A stretch of 64,000 bases of DNA from Sutcliffiella horikoshii. GTDB taxonomy: Bacteria; Bacillota; Bacilli; Bacillales; Bacillaceae_I. The translations under genes were made by a program, and so were the position numbers. The notes beneath the pieces are model-generated. The model was given only the letters and a program-made list of their open reading frames with translations, made no database searches and had not been told where the DNA came from. Shown one piece after another: positions 1 to 10,259 of the stretch. The DNA is taken from the NCBI RefSeq assembly GCF_002157855.1, contig NZ_CP020880.1, forward strand, positions 3,658,001 to 3,722,000, in the 5' to 3' direction. Numbering within the stretch: position 1 is the stretch's first letter; each line of letters starts with the position of its first letter.

Positions 1-39
1 TTCAAAAAGATTGTTAATCTGATTTAAAATGTTGTTTAG

Positions 40-175
40 ACACCGCTGTGGATTTCCGCAAATGGCTTCGCTTTCCTAGGGGCACTGCTGGAGCCTCCTC
101 GGCTACGCCTGCGGGGTCTCCACCTAGCGCTACCTCCCTCAGGAGTCTTCGCCTTTTGCTCCAATCCTCAGCTAG
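40..175. repeat. Dispersed palindromic repeat, copy R1
   Basis: This copy starts ACACCGCTG and ends CAGCTAG, the boundaries shared by most copies of the family in this window. The centre pairs GGAG with CTCC around a GC-rich loop. It lies downstream of the sugar permease gene. A weaker fragment of similar sequence follows at about 200-245. The stretch 1-279 holds no gene that I can support. Confidence 0.8.
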
Positions 176-279
176 GTATTACCTAAGCACTTGATAATCA
201 GTTTTCCAGTGGCTTTGAGTCAAGTGACTTTCGCTCCAACCCACTCATTAACTTTCTCCTAGAAAACAGCCATCGCCAT

Positions 280-1173
280 TTAGTCTTTTTCTCCGAATAA
301 ACGCCAAGCGATTTTTGAGAAGATATATACGAATAATAGTAATAGAACGCTTATTGCTGCTGCATATCCCATTTCATAACGAATGAAGCCATAGTCTTCT
401 AAATGGTTGACCATTAACTGACCCGCATATTGAGGCGTTGGGTTGGCACCGGATAAGGCGACCCCGATCGCACCGGCCTGGAACGTCCCTACTACTGCCA
501 TGACTGCGCCGAAAAGCATCTGTGGCTTCATGGATGGAATGGTGATATAGATGATTTCTTGGAATCTATTTTTTATGCCGTCAATATAACCAGCTTCATA
601 GATTTCCCTATTGATGTTCAACACACCCGATAGCATCGCAAGGAATCCTACTCCCATGCTCCCCCAAAGGGTAACCACGATCATGATCGTCATTAAGTGA
701 TCTGGTGATTGCAGCCATTGTACAGGCTCCAAGATGACACCGATTGTAATTAATAAACTATTCAAGTAACCCGTCTGATCCCCACTGAAAATGATGGTCC
801 ACACAACTGCCATCGCGATTCCGGCTGTCATGGACGGAGAATAGATGATAAGCGCCAATACAGTTCGCGGCCCTTTGGAGATCTGCGCCAGCATCCAAGC
901 AAGCAGGAAGGATAAAATATATCCCCCCGGCCCGACGATGACTGCAAACATCAGCGTATTCGGCAAGACGCGCTGCATAAAGACTTCATCTTGGGTTAGC
1001 ACACTCACATAGTTGGCAAGCCCGATGAAGCTCGGCATCTCAATCGCGTTGAAATACGTGAACGATAAAAGAATGGCCACTACGACCGGAATGATGATAA
1101 AGGTAAAGAAAAAGATTAAATATGGTGCAAGAAAGATCGATGTACTTGCATGCTTTTGAAGGCTACTCCTCAT
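280..1173 (-). CDS. Sugar ABC transporter permease (MalF/UgpA-type)
   Basis: This is one integral-membrane subunit of a carbohydrate ABC importer, 297 residues long. About six hydrophobic segments are visible, and residues 193-214 carry the EAA loop ([21 protein letters not shown]) that docks the ATPase. Its start overlaps the end of the upstream binding-protein gene by 11 bp, so the two are translationally coupled. The partner permease is not in the window and probably lies further downstream, beyond position 1. No ATPase gene is present; family members of this kind often share an MsmX-type ATPase. The sugar cannot be told from sequence. Confidence 0.9.
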   Translation of the reverse strand: MRSSLQKHASTSIFLAPYLIFFFTFIIIPVVVAILLSFTYFNAIEMPSFIGLANYVSVLTQDEVFMQRVLPNTLMFAVIVGPGGYILSFLLAWMLAQISKGPRTVLALIIYSPSMTAGIAMAVVWTIIFSGDQTGYLNSLLITIGVILEPVQWLQSPDHLMTIMIVVTLWGSMGVGFLAMLSGVLNINREIYEAGYIDGIKNRFQEIIYITIPSMKPQMLFGAVMAVVGTFQAGAIGVALSGANPTPQYAGQLMVNHLEDYGFIRYEMGYAAAISVLLLLFVYIFSKIAWRLFGEKD

Positions 1174-4102
1174 TTTCTTCCACCCAGCTTTCTACTTGTT
1201 CAATCGTCGGAATCGGATAGGTTTTTACGATTTTTCCGTCTTTCATATATCCGAATTCCTCCATCTTCCGTCTCATTTCACGGTCAATGGTCACCACCGC
1301 ATCATCAACTGCTGAACGGGTATTTTCCCCGTCAAAGACGACACGGTTCCATACATTACTTATCTCACGCTCTACCATATAAGTGTAAGGCGTTTTTGGT
1401 ACTTCACGTAAATGTTCCCATTGCTCTAAGATGACTTCCTTATGTTCCTCTGGCCATGGTAATTGTTTAAAAGCGTCAAGATTTGCGGTATTCCACATAT
1501 AAGATGGACCATACATGATTTGCAAAGTAGTAGCAAAGTCCGTCTGTGTTTCTGTGGACATCCACCATTTAAGCACTTGCCATGCTTCGTCTTTATTCTT
1601 GCTGCCGTTAAAAATCATGCCTGCCTGTCCAGATCCTGTTGCCCATCTTTCCACTTCTCCGTCCTCATTCTCCACTCCAGGATGAAGGGAAATGTCCCAC
1701 CAGCCGGAGATCTCCGGTGCTGCAGATGTAAGCTCCACATATGTCTGGAAGTTAGAAACACCGATCGGCAAAGTAGAATAACGGAAATGGTTATAGAAAT
1801 TCGGCACTTGAAGCGGCGTGCTGTAGATTGTATTCAAGTCCGTCATAAGCTGAATCCCACGGACTGTTTCATCGCTGTCGATCGTCGTTCCCATGCCATC
1901 TTCTTTATACATGTCCCCTTGATGTTGATAGATAAATGGCGAGGTTGACTGGAATGGTTTGAACGCCACTGCACCTGCAATAGGCGTGTAGTAATTTAAT
2001 CCAAAGCGTTGAAGCTCTGGCAAGACATCAACTACATTCTCCCATGTGTCAGGGACAGGAACATCTAACGCCCCTAAAATATCTTTTCTGTAAAATTGAA
2101 CAAAGAAATCCTGCGTTTCCGGCAACCCATATACCTCATCTTCAATGATCATTGGCAAGAAAGCGCCAGGTGAAAAGTGAGCAAGCGTTTCATCGAAATC
2201 CTCAAACTCTCTTAAGTCATACGCCGCTCCACGAATAGCGAGTTCATATGGAAGCCAGCTACTGATTCCAAGCGCAAGATCCGGCTGACTGTTCGCTGCA
2301 TTCGCTAAAATCAATTTCTGCTCAGAAGGCATGATGGAGAACCTCACTTTTATTCCTGTTTGGGGGGTAAAGTTCTGATCCACCATATTTTGCATCAATT
2401 CCACATATTGTCGTGGTCTGTTTACCCACACATCCACAACATCATCATCCACTTCTTCCGTTGCCAATGTATTAGACTGGAACGAGTGGAAGAATTTCAA
2501 AACAGATTCCTTTGTTTTTGCAAAAAATCCAAGCTCTGGTTTTGGTAACTTTTCGTCACCGTGAATATATATTCGATCCATTATCAATGGCTGTTTTTTC
2601 AAATCCAGTGTTGCATTTCCAAGAAGCTGTGCGACAGAACTGGAGCCTTCTGAAAGCTGAGTCAGTCGTGCCGGAATTTTGTCAGGATCTGCTGCAAGCT
2701 CCCTTAACCGTTCGACGGCAATATTGAGCGATACAATCTCCACTGATTCTTTTCCATCACTTAACTCAAGCAGATACTCACTTTCTCCTTCAAGCTTATC
2801 CGCCCAGGAGGTAAGTTCCCCTTCTATCTCAGGCATGTACTCGGTAATTCTCCAGCCTCGAGAGCGATCTTGGTTGTTTCCGGTTAATCGTTTAATGGAT
2901 AGGGAGAGCTGTTCAATGCCCTTCATCACTTCATCCATTTCGAATAACGTGCGATTTACAGGTGACGCATCACCTTTAAGTGTCAGGGTATTTTTCCCCT
3001 TCTCTAAATAAAAATAATACGGTTTCCCATCTTCATTGCTAAGCGTTTCATTTACCCAGTTCTTCTCCTGTTGGAAAGAATAGCTTTCTACTTCTTCAAA
3101 AGGTACCTCTCCATTGATCATGACTGTCCTGAAGACCGGAAAGCCTGATTGTTTTTCTTGTAAAACTTTCAAGGAAATTTGGTAGTAGCCTGCTTCCTCC
3201 ACATCCATCTCCCAAGTAGCCGTTTGCCCGCTCGTTTCCCATGACTCTCCGCCGATTGCATTCAATAAGCGCTTGTCACGTTCATAAGGGACAACAGATG
3301 CATCCTGTCTATTCACAGGTCTGATAAAAGAGCTGTTTTTCTTCAGCGGGTGCTCCGCTTCAATTGTGATACTGTTTGTTTCCGTGAGATCTCCAGCTTG
3401 TTTCTCTCTATACTCTTCATATGTAGGGATCGTTCCCACACCGCTTACATACATGTTTCCAAGCAGCATTTCTCCCCGGATGTTTTCAAGTGTAATGGTG
3501 TTTTTGCCTGCTTTTAATTGATACTTCAACGGCCTTGCCTGCAGATGACTAGAATCCTCTGCCTTAATAGAATGCCATTGTTCGATCGGGAGCTGCGCCG
3601 GAATAATTTCATCTCCAAAGCGGTCCTGCTCAAAATCATTTGTTGCACTTTTCCAGTCCTTCGGGAACGTAATTCTGCGACTCTCAAAATATGGATACTC
3701 CCCGTTCACTTTGATCGATCCCTCTATCGGAACAATTCCTTCACCTAGAGGATAATAGTCAAAGCCCAGTTCATATAAGCCCTCTTCCTCTACATCCACT
3801 TCAATCGTGACTGAATTCTTGTTTCTCCAAGCATATACCTGATCGCCATACTCCTTGCTTTCTCCACTTGAAAGCAGGCTATTCTTATCAATGGATAAAA
3901 AATCAGCGGGAGTGACAACGCGCTCGAAATCTTGCGCGTTGCCCTGTCCCACTTCATTCCACTGCTTAAGGATTGATAGATAGCGTGGCTCAATGACTTG
4001 TTCTGCCACCTGCTCAAGGCTCTTCTCTTCATCAGCAAATGCGAATTGGCCTGGTACTAGCAACAGCAGTATTAATGACCAGAACATCATTTTACGTTTC
4101 AT
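1163..4102 (-). CDS. Large fusion: tandem beta-rich modules plus ABC solute-binding domain
   Basis: This 979-residue exported protein is more than twice the usual length of a sugar-binding protein. Residues 1-23 form a signal peptide without a lipobox. Residues about 85-230 and 245-395 look like two related beta-rich, carbohydrate-binding-like modules; each has a patch of the type [13 protein letters not shown] or [14 protein letters not shown] helical linker follows at about 395-540. The last 400 residues resemble a family-1 extracellular solute-binding protein. The gene is 33 bp downstream of a conventional binding-protein gene and overlaps the permease gene. The ribosome site GGGGATGGGG precedes ATG at 4102. 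The module assignment is inference from pattern, with no fold search behind it. Confidence 0.8.
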   Translation of the reverse strand: MKRKMMFWSLILLLLVPGQFAFADEEKSLEQVAEQVIEPRYLSILKQWNEVGQGNAQDFERVVTPADFLSIDKNSLLSSGESKEYGDQVYAWRNKNSVTIEVDVEEEGLYELGFDYYPLGEGIVPIEGSIKVNGEYPYFESRRITFPKDWKSATNDFEQDRFGDEIIPAQLPIEQWHSIKAEDSSHLQARPLKYQLKAGKNTITLENIRGEMLLGNMYVSGVGTIPTYEEYREKQAGDLTETNSITIEAEHPLKKNSSFIRPVNRQDASVVPYERDKRLLNAIGGESWETSGQTATWEMDVEEAGYYQISLKVLQEKQSGFPVFRTVMINGEVPFEEVESYSFQQEKNWVNETLSNEDGKPYYFYLEKGKNTLTLKGDASPVNRTLFEMDEVMKGIEQLSLSIKRLTGNNQDRSRGWRITEYMPEIEGELTSWADKLEGESEYLLELSDGKESVEIVSLNIAVERLRELAADPDKIPARLTQLSEGSSSVAQLLGNATLDLKKQPLIMDRIYIHGDEKLPKPELGFFAKTKESVLKFFHSFQSNTLATEEVDDDVVDVWVNRPRQYVELMQNMVDQNFTPQTGIKVRFSIMPSEQKLILANAANSQPDLALGISSWLPYELAIRGAAYDLREFEDFDETLAHFSPGAFLPMIIEDEVYGLPETQDFFVQFYRKDILGALDVPVPDTWENVVDVLPELQRFGLNYYTPIAGAVAFKPFQSTSPFIYQHQGDMYKEDGMGTTIDSDETVRGIQLMTDLNTIYSTPLQVPNFYNHFRYSTLPIGVSNFQTYVELTSAAPEISGWWDISLHPGVENEDGEVERWATGSGQAGMIFNGSKNKDEAWQVLKWWMSTETQTDFATTLQIMYGPSYMWNTANLDAFKQLPWPEEHKEVILEQWEHLREVPKTPYTYMVEREISNVWNRVVFDGENTRSAVDDAVVTIDREMRRKMEEFGYMKDGKIVKTYPIPTIEQVESWVEENEE

Positions 4103-4135
4103 ATCTAATCCCCATCCCCTTCACAGTTTTACACC

Positions 4136-5512
4136 TTATTGACCAATCGCTTCTTTGCCTTCTTGGTACTTTTGATTTGCTAATTCATTTATTTGTGCCG
4201 CATAGTCTTCAATCTTGATCTCGCCTCTTACACTTGCATCAATTAATGCCGCTATGTTTGCATTCGGCTCTTCTCCAACGGCTACACCAGTCGGCGCTTC
4301 CCATCTTGATTGAGCAAAGCCTGGTACTGTTTTAACAGGTTCCACAATTCCATTCGCCAGATTGTCATATGCTGTACGTAGGCCAGGGATATCCTGAACT
4401 TCAAAGAATGCATCCAATACTTCTTCATCTTGTGTGACAGGTAAATTGTTCAATGCCTTGTCATGCTCTACTGCTAAATCAATACGCTTTAAGAATCCTT
4501 CTTTACCAAAGCTCATCCACTTAGCAAAAAGGAATGCTTCTTCTTGATGCTTAGTAGACTTAGAGATGCCCATGAAATCATTTACGATGACTGTTCTTCC
4601 GCCAGGAGTTCCAACGAAGTCCCAATCAAAGTCTAGATTAGTAGAGAAGTTTTCCACTGCCCATGTACCATCCCAGTTAAGTCCGATCCCACCGCCTGCA
4701 AATACTTCTCCAGCATTCTCACCATTGAAGTTTGCTTTTTGCTCATCAGACAAGTTCTCATAAGAATAACCGTTTGTTACAAAGTTGCTTGTAAGGTTAA
4801 CACCAGAAATGAATTCATTGCTGTTTAGGTGATACTCGTCTTCACTGAATGTATACCAGCCAATCTCTTCGTTTACAGAGGAAGGATACCAATCCACAAT
4901 GGCAAATGGATTATTTAAACCAACCACTCCACTGTTTAAATTTGTCACGGAACGAACAGATTCCGTAAAATCATCAACAGAGAAACCATATTCAGGAACA
5001 TCCAGGTTTGCCTGGTTGTATAAATCTTTATTTACAAAATAACCAAGGAAATGCTGCGCACTAGGAATAGCATATACCGCATCATTGTATGTAACAGAAT
5101 CTGTTACAACTTCCGGAATGTTTGCAAAATCTTCATCTTCTGCAGCCAATTCTGTTACATCTAACAACCAGTCATTTGCAAGTCCAGTCGGTACTTGAGA
5201 TACCATGAATACATCAGGCATCGCATTTGCACTTGCTGCAGAGGAAAGGGAATTATTCCAGTCATCTGTTGCGATAGACTCATCAATTTCTACATCAATG
5301 TTAGGATATTTCTCTTCGAATTCCGCAATCATCATGCGCTCGATGTTATTATCTTCTTCTGTACCAAGCGCCCAGCTAGCAAATTTAATGGTTACTTGAT
5401 CTTCGTTGTTACCTTCCTTCTCCGCATCATTTGAAGCATTGTTAGAGTTACTGCAACCAACTACCAGCATGAACGAAGCGGCAATCGCGATCCAAGGTTT
5501 CATCAATTTCAT
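4136..5512 (-). CDS. Sugar ABC transporter substrate-binding lipoprotein
   Basis: This is a 458-residue family-1 extracellular solute-binding protein that would capture a sugar or oligosaccharide outside the membrane. The N-terminus is a lipoprotein signal ending LVVGC, with Cys20 as the lipidation site, followed by a Ser/Asn-rich linker. Typical features of the fold include the early KFASWALGTEEDNN segment and a C-terminal helical lobe. It is the first gene of the operon and is followed by the large fusion binding protein and a permease. Two binding proteins in one operon is unusual. Upstream lie a LacI-type palindrome and a cre-like site. Confidence 0.9.
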   Translation of the reverse strand: MKLMKPWIAIAASFMLVVGCSNSNNASNDAEKEGNNEDQVTIKFASWALGTEEDNNIERMMIAEFEEKYPNIDVEIDESIATDDWNNSLSSAASANAMPDVFMVSQVPTGLANDWLLDVTELAAEDEDFANIPEVVTDSVTYNDAVYAIPSAQHFLGYFVNKDLYNQANLDVPEYGFSVDDFTESVRSVTNLNSGVVGLNNPFAIVDWYPSSVNEEIGWYTFSEDEYHLNSNEFISGVNLTSNFVTNGYSYENLSDEQKANFNGENAGEVFAGGGIGLNWDGTWAVENFSTNLDFDWDFVGTPGGRTVIVNDFMGISKSTKHQEEAFLFAKWMSFGKEGFLKRIDLAVEHDKALNNLPVTQDEEVLDAFFEVQDIPGLRTAYDNLANGIVEPVKTVPGFAQSRWEAPTGVAVGEEPNANIAALIDASVRGEIKIEDYAAQINELANQKYQEGKEAIGQ

Positions 5513-5551
5513 TACCCATACACCCCTTATTTATTATTTAATCGTTTAATC

Positions 5552-5561
5552 GAAACGTTTC
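5552..5561. promoter_or_regulatory. LacI-family type operator GAAACGTTTC
   Basis: A perfect 10-bp palindrome lies 40 bp upstream of the first ABC gene. The same palindrome lies upstream of the esterase gene at 6818-6827, and a near copy, GATACGTTTC, is at 5625-5634. This suggests one LacI/GalR-family repressor for both units. The regulator gene is not in the window. Confidence 0.6.
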
Positions 5562-5657
5562 AATTTGTTCGTAAAAATAAAAAGGGAGATTTACTCAACC
5601 TTTTTTACCTGTCTATCTGCAATTGATACGTTTCACTAACGTCATTATACTCCGTCT

Positions 5658-5671
5658 TGTAAACGATTACA
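5658..5671. promoter_or_regulatory. cre-like site TGTAAACGATTACA
   Basis: The sequence matches the CcpA catabolite-responsive element pattern TGWNANCGNTNWCA at every fixed position. It lies about 145 bp upstream of the ABC operon start, where it could bring carbon catabolite control to the operon. Binding itself is inferred. Confidence 0.6.
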
Positions 5672-5837
5672 ATAATATTTTCGAAATATTTTCGGAGATT
5701 GATAGAATTGATTGAAAAGTCTTATTACGTATGGGTTTGGTAGGTATTGGAACTGTTTCTATGATTATGAAAAATAGAAAAAAGAACCGATTCTCTTTGA
5801 TAGAATCGATTCGATAATGACTTTATTCTTCTGTTTT

Positions 5838-5972
5838 ACACCGCTGTTTATTTCCGCAAATGGCTTCGCTTTCCTGCGGGCGGTCCGGGAGCCTCCTCGG
5901 CTGCGCCTGCGGGGTCTCCCCTGTCCCTTCCTCCCGCTGGAGTCTTCGCCTTTTACTCCAATCAACAGCTAG
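5838..5972. repeat. Dispersed palindromic repeat, copy R2
   Basis: A canonical copy running from ACACCGCTG to CAGCTAG. Its central stem pairs GGGAG with CTCCC. It sits between the ABC operon promoter region and the 3' end of the esterase gene. An open frame crosses it but is not a gene. Confidence 0.85.
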
Positions 5973-6034
5973 AAAGCGTCAAATACATAACAATCACCTT
6001 AACAGTGCTTAATTTTTTGATTTATAATCCCAGC

Positions 6035-6790
6035 TTAACGCTGTTGTTCGAAAAATGCTAACACATTTTCGATGTGCTTGTCCCAATATCCCCAGTCATG
6101 GCCACCGGGTCCATCTGAAAAGGTAAGATCTAGCCCAGCTTGGATGGCATGATCCCTAAAGCGGATATTTGCTTCATAGTTATGATCTTCCGTGCCACAG
6201 CACTGATATAACCTTGGCGCTTTTCCCCCTACTCTTGAGGCAAGATGATAAAGGTCATCCTCACTTCCCAAAATAGGACGAACGCCGAATATGTACTTGA
6301 AATCCCTTGGGAATGCAGGCAATCGTTCATTGATATCTACAGAACCTGACATGCTTGCTGCAGCAGCAAATTTCTCCGGATTCCTCATGGCAACTTTGAA
6401 AGCTCCATAACCGCCCATAGAAAGCCCCGCAATAAAATTTTCCTCTCTCTTATCTGACAGCGGAAAAAAGCTTTGAGCAAGTGTCGGTACTTCCTCACTG
6501 ACAAATTTGTAAAAATCATATCCATGTTCCATATCCGTGTAAAAACTTCTACCTGCAGCTGGCATCACAATCGCCCAGCCCATGGCAGAAGCATAACGTT
6601 CTACAGAAGTGAATCTTGTCCAGATGGTATGGTCATCTGAAAGTCCATGCAGTAAATAGAGGGTAGGGTGTTTCTTTTGTTTTACTTTTGTTGAGACCCC
6701 TATTTGTGAATTCGGCTGTGGCAATAAAACCGTCATTGATGTTGAACATTGCAAAGCCTCCGAGAAAAAATCGCATGTAATTCTAGCCAT
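6035..6790 (-). CDS. Esterase of the EstA/carbohydrate-esterase alpha/beta-hydrolase type
   Basis: This 251-residue protein resembles the small tributyrin/acetyl esterases related to esterase D. The nucleophile elbow GLSMGG holds the catalytic Ser, an HG motif (LLHGLSD) begins the oxyanion region, and GPGGHDWGYWD carries the catalytic His. It has no signal peptide, so it is cytoplasmic. I place the start at ATG 6790, after AGAGGAAGTG. It shares the GAAACGTTTC palindrome with the neighbouring ABC operon, which suggests it deacylates the imported sugar. That role is inference. Confidence 0.85.
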   Translation of the reverse strand: MARITCDFFSEALQCSTSMTVLLPQPNSQIGVSTKVKQKKHPTLYLLHGLSDDHTIWTRFTSVERYASAMGWAIVMPAAGRSFYTDMEHGYDFYKFVSEEVPTLAQSFFPLSDKREENFIAGLSMGGYGAFKVAMRNPEKFAAAASMSGSVDINERLPAFPRDFKYIFGVRPILGSEDDLYHLASRVGGKAPRLYQCCGTEDHNYEANIRFRDHAIQAGLDLTFSDGPGGHDWGYWDKHIENVLAFFEQQR

Positions 6791-6817
6791 GATTCTCACT
6801 TCCTCTACTCTTTAATT

Positions 6818-6827
6818 GAAACGTTTC
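6818..6827. promoter_or_regulatory. LacI-family type operator GAAACGTTTC (second copy)
   Basis: This palindrome is identical to the one at 5552-5561 and lies 27 bp upstream of the esterase start, where a bound repressor would block transcription. It links the esterase to the sugar ABC operon. Confidence 0.6.
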
Positions 6828-6974
6828 GACTTAATCATTATACGAGTTGCTGAATCCGCTTTCAATATATTTGTTAGAAGATTCTATTTTGTCGAACGTA
6901 TGTTCTTTATTTTTCATATAAACCTAAATATAATGAGAGAGTAAGTACATACCCATTGAAAAGGAGTGTTGAAA

Positions 6975-7388
6975 ATGAAGCATCAAGCTGTACCTTATTT
7001 ATCATTTAACGGAAATGCAAGACAAGCACTTGAATTTTACAAAGAGGTTTTTGAGGGAGAAATCACAGGCATCATGACATTCGGCGAAGCAGACTTCCCG
7101 ACGCCACCAGAAGCTGACAACCTTGTTATGCACGCACGTTTTGAAAAAGGAAATCTAACACTGATGGCATCTGACTCATTCCCTGGCCAAACAGTAGAGA
7201 TCGGTGGGAACGTCTCTTTAATGCTTGAGATGGAAAGCGAAGAACAGGTTGACACCCTATACGCACGCCTTAGTGAGAACGGAAAAGTATTGATGGAGCT
7301 TCAAGACACTTTCTGGGGAGCACGTTATGGATGTGTTCAGGATTCCTTTGGTGTGAAATGGGATTTGAACTATACGAAACCGCAATAA
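6975..7388 (+). CDS. VOC-family protein (PhnB/glyoxalase-like)
   Basis: This 137-residue protein has the vicinal-oxygen-chelate fold signature of PhnB-like proteins. It opens with PYLSFNGNARQALEFYKEVF, has a central VMHARFEKGNLTLMASDS strand pair, and ends with FWGARYGCVQDSFGVKWDLN. Members of this subgroup often lack known enzymatic activity, so the substrate is unknown. The start is ATG 6975, seven bases after AAAAGGAGTG. It is monocistronic and divergent from the esterase. Confidence 0.85.
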   Translation: MKHQAVPYLSFNGNARQALEFYKEVFEGEITGIMTFGEADFPTPPEADNLVMHARFEKGNLTLMASDSFPGQTVEIGGNVSLMLEMESEEQVDTLYARLSENGKVLMELQDTFWGARYGCVQDSFGVKWDLNYTKPQ

Positions 7389-7430
7389 TATTTGGGTCTT
7401 TTAAAGCATACTATTGATTTTTACATCAAC

Positions 7431-7567
7431 CTAGCTGTTGATTGGAGCAATAGGCGAAGACTCCTGAGGGAGATAGCGTTTAGGGGAGACCCCGCAGGCG
7501 CTAGCCGAGGAGGCTCCCCAAACGCCCCTAGGAAAGCGAAGCCTAGTGCGGAAATCTACAGCGGTGT
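7431..7567. repeat. Dispersed palindromic repeat, copy R3
   Basis: This copy lies in the opposite orientation, from CTAGCTG to CAGCGGTGT. It falls between two convergent genes, the VOC gene and the DUF962 gene. Confidence 0.85.
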
Positions 7568-7591
7568 TTAACAGAGCCTAATATTTAATAA

Positions 7592-7621
7592 AGCTTCGAG
7601 ACCATGGAGGTTCTCGAAGCT
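7592..7621 (-). terminator. Hairpin downstream of the DUF962 gene
   Basis: AAGCTTCGAGA pairs with TCTCGAAGCTT around a short loop, just past the stop of the minus-strand DUF962 gene. The T-run is weak, so it may be a stability hairpin and not a full terminator. Confidence 0.5.
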
Positions 7622-7628
7622 TCTAGAT

Positions 7629-7937
7629 TCATTTGAGGAGGATTCTTTTACCTGAAATCAGCTCAAACGTTTTTAAGAAAAACCAACTGAAACCTGCATA
7701 AAAACCAATGAGTGGATACCTAAATGATGCTGGCTTATTCTTTTCAAAGTAAAAGTGTCCGATCCAGGAAAAAACATAGTGTAATAAAGCTAGCACTATG
7801 GTTACCCACCAATTTATAAATATAAAAATCCAAGCTAAGAAAGCAAAGAGAAAAGCAAAATAATGCAGAATCTGATTCCATTTGTTCTCATGTGCTTTTT
7901 GATATAATAGCAAATTATTTTTCATTTTTTCTTTCAT
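7629..7937 (-). CDS. DUF962 / Mpo1-like small membrane protein
   Basis: This 102-residue protein has the DUF962 (Mpo1-like) pattern. YQKAHENKWNQILHYFAF near residues 12-29 holds the conserved His, and HYVFSWIGHFYFEKNKPASF near 53-72 holds the second His pair. Two to three membrane helices are visible. Yeast Mpo1 is an iron-dependent dioxygenase of 2-hydroxy fatty acids; the bacterial role is not settled. The gene begins 6 bp after the SDR gene, so the two are co-transcribed. Confidence 0.75.
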   Translation of the reverse strand: MKEKMKNNLLLYQKAHENKWNQILHYFAFLFAFLAWIFIFINWWVTIVLALLHYVFSWIGHFYFEKNKPASFRYPLIGFYAGFSWFFLKTFELISGKRILLK

Positions 7938-7943
7938 ACTAGG

Positions 7944-8675
7944 TTAACCCTCGTAAATCATCTTTCTTGTCATGCCGCCATCGACCGTAATGTTTTCGCC
8001 GTTCACAAAATTGTTTTCCGAGTCCGTTAGATACAAACAAGCCTTTGCAATATCAAAAGGCTTCCCAACCCGATTAGACAGATGTTGTGCATGGTCCTTA
8101 TCTCTTAGCTCTTCATAATTTTCATTTTGAATCCATCCAGGTGAAATCGCATTTACTGTAATATTCCGCTCACTTAAGGAAGCTGCCAACGCATGTGTCA
8201 GAGCCACAATGCCGCCCTTAGTTGCAGCATATGCTTCTGAGTTTGGTTCAGACATAGTGGCTCTAGTAGATGCGATGTTCACGATAGAACCACCATTTTT
8301 CATATACTTAGATGCTTCTTTGGACGCGATGAACACACTTCGCAAATTGGTGTTTATTACATCATCCCAAGCTTCAACAGTGAGGTCTTGAAGTGGAGTG
8401 AATCGGGATACTCCTGCGTTATTAATCAGGATATCAATTTGGTGGAAGTGTTCCATGGTTTTAGTTATCAGGTGTTGTATGTCCCCTTCTTTTCTTACGT
8501 CTGTTTTGACGAAAAGGGCTTTGTCTCCAAATTCCCGTTGTAGTGATTCTCCCGCTTTTTTATCCACGTCAGCAAGCACCACATTTGCACCCGCATTTAT
8601 GTATGCTGTTGCGATTCCTTTGCCGATTCCATTTGCCGCACCAGTTATGATGACAGTTTTGTTTTGGAAATTCAT
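7944..8675 (-). CDS. SDR-family NAD(P)-dependent oxidoreductase
   Basis: This is a 243-residue classical short-chain dehydrogenase. It shows the dinucleotide motif TGAANGIGKG near residue 12, the NNAG motif in ILINNAGVSRF, and the active-site Ser before Y-x-x-x-K in EAYAATKGG. The C-terminus has the usual VNGENITVDGGMTR. The substrate cannot be assigned. AAGGAGG lies seven bases before ATG. It shares a transcript with the DUF962 gene downstream. Confidence 0.9.
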   Translation of the reverse strand: MNFQNKTVIITGAANGIGKGIATAYINAGANVVLADVDKKAGESLQREFGDKALFVKTDVRKEGDIQHLITKTMEHFHQIDILINNAGVSRFTPLQDLTVEAWDDVINTNLRSVFIASKEASKYMKNGGSIVNIASTRATMSEPNSEAYAATKGGIVALTHALAASLSERNITVNAISPGWIQNENYEELRDKDHAQHLSNRVGKPFDIAKACLYLTDSENNFVNGENITVDGGMTRKMIYEG

Positions 8676-8705
8676 AGAGATTGCCTCCTTTGTGAGTAGG
8701 TATTG

Positions 8706-10259
8706 CTAGCCATTGCAAGGCAGAATAATCTCCACCATCGCCCCACCATTGGTATTATTTTGAATACAAAGCTTACCATTATGAATCTCTTCTACAACAC
8801 GTTTACAGATCATTAACCCCAGGCCGTTGCCGTCTTTTTTGGTTGTAAGAAATGGTTGACCCATTCTGTGCAAAATCTGGTCAGGAAAACCATTCCCATC
8901 ATCATTAAAACTGACCATAAGCTGATCATCACCCTGTGGTCTTACACTGATAGTGAGTTTTCCGTTCTGTTCCACCGATTCTACACTATTTTTCACGAGA
9001 TTGATAAAAACCTGCTTCATTTGATTACCATCACAGTAGATAGGCTTAACATCCTGAAAGTCGTATAGAATTTCAACATTCTTAATAATGGCGAAGCTCG
9101 ATAATAATACTTCTATTTCACTAATAAGATCACGAACATCATTCAAGTCCTTTCTCTGAATCGTTGGCTTAGATAGCACAAGGAACTCATTGGTGATTTG
9201 ATCAATCCTTTCTATTTCTTTCAACATGATTTCTGGGAAAGCATTACTTGGTTCACCTTCTTTAGACAGTTGTATAAAGCCTTTTAAAGTAGTAAGTGGA
9301 TTCTTTATTTCATGCGCGACTCCTGCTGCCATCTGCCCTACAATTGCAAGCTTTTCAGCATTTTGAATATAGGATTCGGTTTTCGTATATTCTGTAATAT
9401 CATGAAGTTGAATCAATGTTCCTCGTTGAAAAGGAAAAAAATCTACCAAACATGTTCTTGTCTCGTGTTTATTTTGAAAAATAATTTTGTAATCCTGGAT
9501 AACTTCTCCTCTTACGTAAAGGTCATGAACACGACTCAACAACGTTAATTCATCTATCGAGAAGGACTCATAGTCTTGTGGCAAGCCTAAAATATCCCTA
9601 GCTTTAGGGTTAATCCTTACAATTTTCCTGTTTTCCTCTACCACTATGTAGCCTGTGTTGGATTGCTCCAGCACCATATGGTTCATTTCATCTAAATATC
9701 GATTCTTTTCTAGAAGGTTCAATTCCCTTTGAATCGAATCAACAATCGTTTCCAAAGAAGCCATGATAAGCGGGTTCGCGACCTGTACAAACGTCATCAT
9801 GGATATCGTGCCAACTACTTGGTTCTTTATAAATAGAGGTACACTGTAACACGCAGTCTGATGAAGGAAATGAAAGAAATGCTCTTCTCCTATAACTTGT
9901 ACAGGAACACCGAGGTCCAGTGCAGCTAAAATAGAGTTCACCCCTGCCTGCTCTTCGCTGAATTGAACACCTTTTTTCAGGCCAACCTGATTAACAACTG
10001 TATTTTCTAAGCTTGGATCGCCAAGGTATTCAATGATATTTCCTTTTTCGTCTGTTACTGCAACTAAGATAGGTATACCTTTGCTCTTTTCTAAAAATGT
10101 AGTCATAAACAGTCTGATAATATCCAATGTATCCTTGTATTCACTTTGTATCTGGGACAATTCCTCATCTGATAAACTATTAAAAATGGGAATCACATGT
10201 GGATCTAATTTATTGATATGGCAACGCTCGCGCATCTTTGTTATATATTCTTCTAGCAT
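8706..10259 (-). CDS. GAF-PAS sensor histidine kinase (soluble)
   Basis: This 517-residue kinase has no membrane helix. Residues about 40-180 form a GAF-like sensor whose GVQFSEEQAGVNSI segment resembles the input domain of AcoR-type sigma-54 activators. A PAS domain spans about 195-290. HisKA carries the phospho-acceptor His316 in GVAHEIKNPLTTLKGF, and the ATPase domain has the N box around 420-424, DDGNGFP and GNGLGL. The overall plan fits Bacillus sporulation-type kinases. No response regulator is adjacent, so it is an orphan, possibly feeding the phosphorelay (inference). Confidence 0.85.
   Translation of the reverse strand: MLEEYITKMRERCHINKLDPHVIPIFNSLSDEELSQIQSEYKDTLDIIRLFMTTFLEKSKGIPILVAVTDEKGNIIEYLGDPSLENTVVNQVGLKKGVQFSEEQAGVNSILAALDLGVPVQVIGEEHFFHFLHQTACYSVPLFIKNQVVGTISMMTFVQVANPLIMASLETIVDSIQRELNLLEKNRYLDEMNHMVLEQSNTGYIVVEENRKIVRINPKARDILGLPQDYESFSIDELTLLSRVHDLYVRGEVIQDYKIIFQNKHETRTCLVDFFPFQRGTLIQLHDITEYTKTESYIQNAEKLAIVGQMAAGVAHEIKNPLTTLKGFIQLSKEGEPSNAFPEIMLKEIERIDQITNEFLVLSKPTIQRKDLNDVRDLISEIEVLLSSFAIIKNVEILYDFQDVKPIYCDGNQMKQVFINLVKNSVESVEQNGKLTISVRPQGDDQLMVSFNDDGNGFPDQILHRMGQPFLTTKKDGNGLGLMICKRVVEEIHNGKLCIQNNTNGGAMVEIILPCNG

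Noticed and set aside
5765-5965. Minus-strand open frame of 66 codons
   Set aside because: It runs through dispersed repeat R2, and its Arg-rich text is translated repeat; no ribosome site.
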